Source: Bacteroidales bacterium | GTDB lineage: Bacteria; Bacteroidota; Bacteroidia; Bacteroidales; UBA932 | DNA: 7,179 nucleotides | Reading direction: 5' to 3' | Assembly (NCBI GenBank): GCA_017509375.1 | Contig: JAFWPT010000408.1 | Location: 1-7,179 of the forward strand | Shown: piece after piece, positions 4,678 to 7,179 of the stretch | Layout: each line of letters starts with the position of its first letter | How positions within the stretch are numbered: position 1 is the first letter of the stretch | Position numbers and translations under genes: made by a program | The notes under the pieces: model-generated | What the model was told of the DNA's origin: nothing | What the model saw: the letters and a program-made list of their open reading frames with translations, nothing else | Database searches by the model: none

Positions 4678-7179
4678 ATGAAAAGATTTTTCGCTATTTC
4701 CGGGCTGGTGATGGCAGCCATCGCCGCCCTCTCAGGATGCAACAAGGAAATTGATGTCCAGGTTTCGGAAGACAACTTCAGCGTTGTAGCATCTCTGGAT
4801 GCAAATACCAAGACAACGAACAGCGGCATGTCCACCTTCTGGGCGGAGAATGACGCCATTACTGTTTTCTACTCTGAAGCAGCCGGCTCTTATACCTCAG
4901 CCGGCAAATTTACGCTTTCTGACGGTGCCGGTTCCAAGCTTGGTACTTTCACCACAAGCACAGCCCCTGAACTGACCGGCTCCAAATATGACTGGTATGC
5001 AATCTATCCTTCCGGAGTCAAGTCTCCCGCTTCGGCCGATGCGGACGGCGGCTACACTTATGTAGGCGATACCCGCGGCCTCAAGCAATCGGAATATGCC
5101 TCCAAGAATGCCCTATGCGGTTCTGCCTGCCCTATGTACGCAGTTACCAAAGGAGTTTCCAAGAGCGCCACCCCGTCTTTTGCTTTCAAGCAGATTGCTT
5201 CCGTCATCGAGGTGAATGTGGTGAACAAGACCGGCAAGTCCCTCGTGGTCACTTCAGTTGAACTTGATGAAACGGAGTCGGGACAGGACATCGTAGGTTC
5301 ATATTACATCGATTTCACTGGAAACGAGCCTGTGTTTACCGGCAGCGAAGGCTATGTGAAGACCGTTTCCGGAGCAAACATCACTTCTCCGGCCGAACTC
5401 GGTGCCGCCGATACCGCCAAGGTTTATCTGGTAGTCCGTCCCTATGCACATGACGCTTCCAAGGCGTTCACTCTGAATATTGCGGGTTCGGTTGACGGAA
5501 AAGCTGGAAATGCAGTGGTTAAACTGTATCCTACTGCCGCCCAAGGCGTTTTCTCCGCCGGCAAGATCAAGAAGGTTACGGCAAACGTAACTTCCATGGA
5601 ACTTGCCAACGTGAGTTCCGTGACCGATGCCGTCGCTGCGCAGGATAACGATGACGTGGTGGTTGAAAACGCTATCGTCGCCGCCCTGACCAGCAGGGGT
5701 TTCGTCATCACCGACGGCTCCAGCAACGTCTATGTGTACCAGAATTCCGCACCTACAGTAGCTCTCGGGGACAAAGTCAGGGTGACTGCAAAGAAGACCA
5801 CCTACTATGGCCTTCCCGAGCTTACGAGTCCTTCTGTCACCGTCATATCTTCCGGCAACAGCATCCCCAGGACAAAGTTGATCGACATCACCGGCTCTAT
5901 TGATTCTTACTCTTCATCCACTGCTGATTATGTCACGGTGACCGGCCCTCTCACCAAGTCCGGTTCCACTTACGTGGTCACTCCCGAGGGCGCCCAGACC
6001 TTCAAGGCCTCCGCTTCCAACCCTCACTCTTCCATCGATCTGGCATCCGCAGTTGAAAAGAATGTTACCATGACCGGATATTTCAATACTATCCACAACG
6101 GTAACAAGTATGTTCAGATTATCGTCACCGATCTCCAGGTAAATGAGCAACCCGGTCCCGGTCCCGATCCCGTCTTCAACGGTACTACCGTCACGGTGAA
6201 CATGAAAGAGTATTTTGACAGTCACGGCTATGCTACAGGTACCGTTTATGCCAACATCGACCTCTCTTCAGCGGTCCGTATGTCCACAACCGGCAATCCC
6301 AACTGCGGTGCTTTCTTCAGCAGCGGTGACGACTGGAGGCTCTACCAGAATCAGAACGGCAACGTCATCATTTCCGTGGCCAAGGGTTGCACCCTGTATT
6401 CCGTGAAGTTCACCTATGGTACTTCCAACGGCGGTGCGCTGTTCGACTCTTCCAACAACAAGTTGGAAAGCGACGCAGAGTTCGAGACCGGCGGTACTTC
6501 AGTAGAGTTTACTGTGGGCAATACAGGGGACGCTACCAACGGACAGGTGAGAATCAAGGAAGTTGAGGTAAAATATACAGGTAGCGGTACCTTGGATCCC
6601 AGTTCCGGACCTACCGAGACGGAGACTAAGATTACATTGGCCAACAACAAGAGCGTTTACATCGGTGAGACCGTCGAGCTTGGAGCCACTGTAAATGTGA
6701 ATGCTACGATTACTTACGAGAGCGAGGATGCTGGCATTGCTACTGTGGACGCAAACGGCGTGGTTACCGGTGTGTCTGCCGGCCAGGTCAAGGTGTATGC
6801 CCGCGTTGCCGCAAATCCCGGTGTCTATACCGCAGATGAGAGGTATTGCAATGTCACTGTTTCCGAGAAGCCTGTCGCCCAGACCGGTACCTGGAAGGCG
6901 ACCGCACTCAGCCAGATTGCCGATGGTGCCGAGTTTGTGCTTGTATCCAATGTCGATGGAAGCTATTATGCCATCAGCAACGACAAGTCAACGAGTGCGG
7001 CTCCTTCCGCCGTCGCGGTTTCCGTTTCCGGCCAGAATCTTGCCTCCGCTCCTGCCAGCAACCTGGTTTGGAAGATGAAGAAAGTAAGCGGCGGGTACAA
7101 TTTCCTGAAGGGCGACGATACCGAAAAGTGGTTGTACACTACCAAGTCCAATAACGGTCTCCGTGTTGGTACAGGAGAG
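4678..7179 (+). CDS. Large multidomain surface lipoprotein with fimbrillin-like N-terminus, 3' end outside the window
   Basis: Open from ATG 4678 to the right edge without a stop: 834 residues, incomplete. A lipoprotein signal (residues 1-21, MKRF, a hydrophobic core, then LSGC) puts the acylated cysteine at 21; NKEID follows, acidic/lysine residues compatible with surface export in Bacteroidetes. Residues about 30-305 resemble fimbrillin-like (Mfa_like_1) domains: TKTTNSGMSTFWAENDAITVF (44-64) region, YDWYAIYPSG (104-113), FAFKQIASVIEVNV (168-181). Residues about 312-487 look like an OB-type beta-barrel, with GFVITDGSSNVYVYQNS (341-357) then LGDKVRVTAKKTTYYGLPEL. A PGPGPDP linker (491-497) leads to a beta-sandwich (about 502-636), and a second linker to a Big_2 Ig-like domain (about 650-730, with IATVDANGVVTGVSAG at 687-702). 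Residues 739-834 begin another domain I cannot name. Probably an outer-surface adhesin or scaffold; a catalytic domain may follow beyond the window. Confidence 0.85.
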   Translation, partial: MKRFFAISGLVMAAIAALSGCNKEIDVQVSEDNFSVVASLDANTKTTNSGMSTFWAENDAITVFYSEAAGSYTSAGKFTLSDGAGSKLGTFTTSTAPELTGSKYDWYAIYPSGVKSPASADADGGYTYVGDTRGLKQSEYASKNALCGSACPMYAVTKGVSKSATPSFAFKQIASVIEVNVVNKTGKSLVVTSVELDETESGQDIVGSYYIDFTGNEPVFTGSEGYVKTVSGANITSPAELGAADTAKVYLVVRPYAHDASKAFTLNIAGSVDGKAGNAVVKLYPTAAQGVFSAGKIKKVTANVTSMELANVSSVTDAVAAQDNDDVVVENAIVAALTSRGFVITDGSSNVYVYQNSAPTVALGDKVRVTAKKTTYYGLPELTSPSVTVISSGNSIPRTKLIDITGSIDSYSSSTADYVTVTGPLTKSGSTYVVTPEGAQTFKASASNPHSSIDLASAVEKNVTMTGYFNTIHNGNKYVQIIVTDLQVNEQPGPGPDPVFNGTTVTVNMKEYFDSHGYATGTVYANIDLSSAVRMSTTGNPNCGAFFSSGDDWRLYQNQNGNVIISVAKGCTLYSVKFTYGTSNGGALFDSSNNKLESDAEFETGGTSVEFTVGNTGDATNGQVRIKEVEVKYTGSGTLDPSSGPTETETKITLANNKSVYIGETVELGATVNVNATITYESEDAGIATVDANGVVTGVSAGQVKVYARVAANPGVYTADERYCNVTVSEKPVAQTGTWKATALSQIADGAEFVLVSNVDGSYYAISNDKSTSAAPSAVAVSVSGQNLASAPASNLVWKMKKVSGGYNFLKGDDTEKWLYTTKSNNGLRVGTGE

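Noticed and set aside
6142..6174. GGTCCC/GATCCC reiterations as a possible DNA repeat
   Set aside because: They simply encode a short Pro-Gly-Pro-Asp-Pro interdomain linker, common in Bacteroidetes surface proteins.

Overview
The window looks like a chromosomal segment from a member of the Bacteroidota, most likely the order Bacteroidales. Three things suggest this. The two divergent promoters in the only real intergenic gap fit the Bacteroidetes pattern (a TTTG-like -33 box, about 20 bases, then TAnnTTTG). The start codons there sit behind A-rich leaders, not Shine-Dalgarno sites. The right third encodes a large surface-lipoprotein-type protein with a fimbrillin-like front end, headed by a tiny ORF of a kind often seen before such genes in this phylum. 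By eye the coding DNA is moderately GC-rich, and the intergenic gap is sharply AT-rich. I did not compute composition and cannot name a genus.

Layout. Bases 1-2989 hold a tight three-gene + strand cluster: the 3' part of a SlyD-like FKBP prolyl isomerase with a cysteine-rich tail (its start lies left of the window), a family 2 glycosyltransferase starting 4 nt later at a GTG, and a TrkA-type potassium-uptake regulator overlapping the glycosyltransferase by 17 nt. The trkA stop overlaps by 4 nt the stop of a convergent - strand gene (2986-4434) for a flavoprotein of the HI0933/BaiN family. An 11-bp hairpin just past the trkA stop lies inside the last codons of that opposing gene. Bases 4435-4536 are a compact divergent promoter region. 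To its right, a 45-residue small ORF (4537-4674) is followed 3 nt later by a very large lipoprotein gene (4678 to beyond 7179, at least 834 residues).

How the parts may work together. The left cluster combines housekeeping functions (protein folding or metal handling, sugar transfer, potassium gating) that share a transcript but not an obvious pathway. The right unit is a separate cell-surface module: a small uncharacterised peptide coupled to a lipoprotein made of a fimbrillin-like domain, an OB-like domain, a beta-sandwich, a Big_2 immunoglobulin-like domain and the start of a further unnamed domain. That unit is the least explained part of the window. I saw no RNA genes, CRISPR arrays, insertion sequences or attachment sites, and no gene-free stretch longer than about 100 bases.
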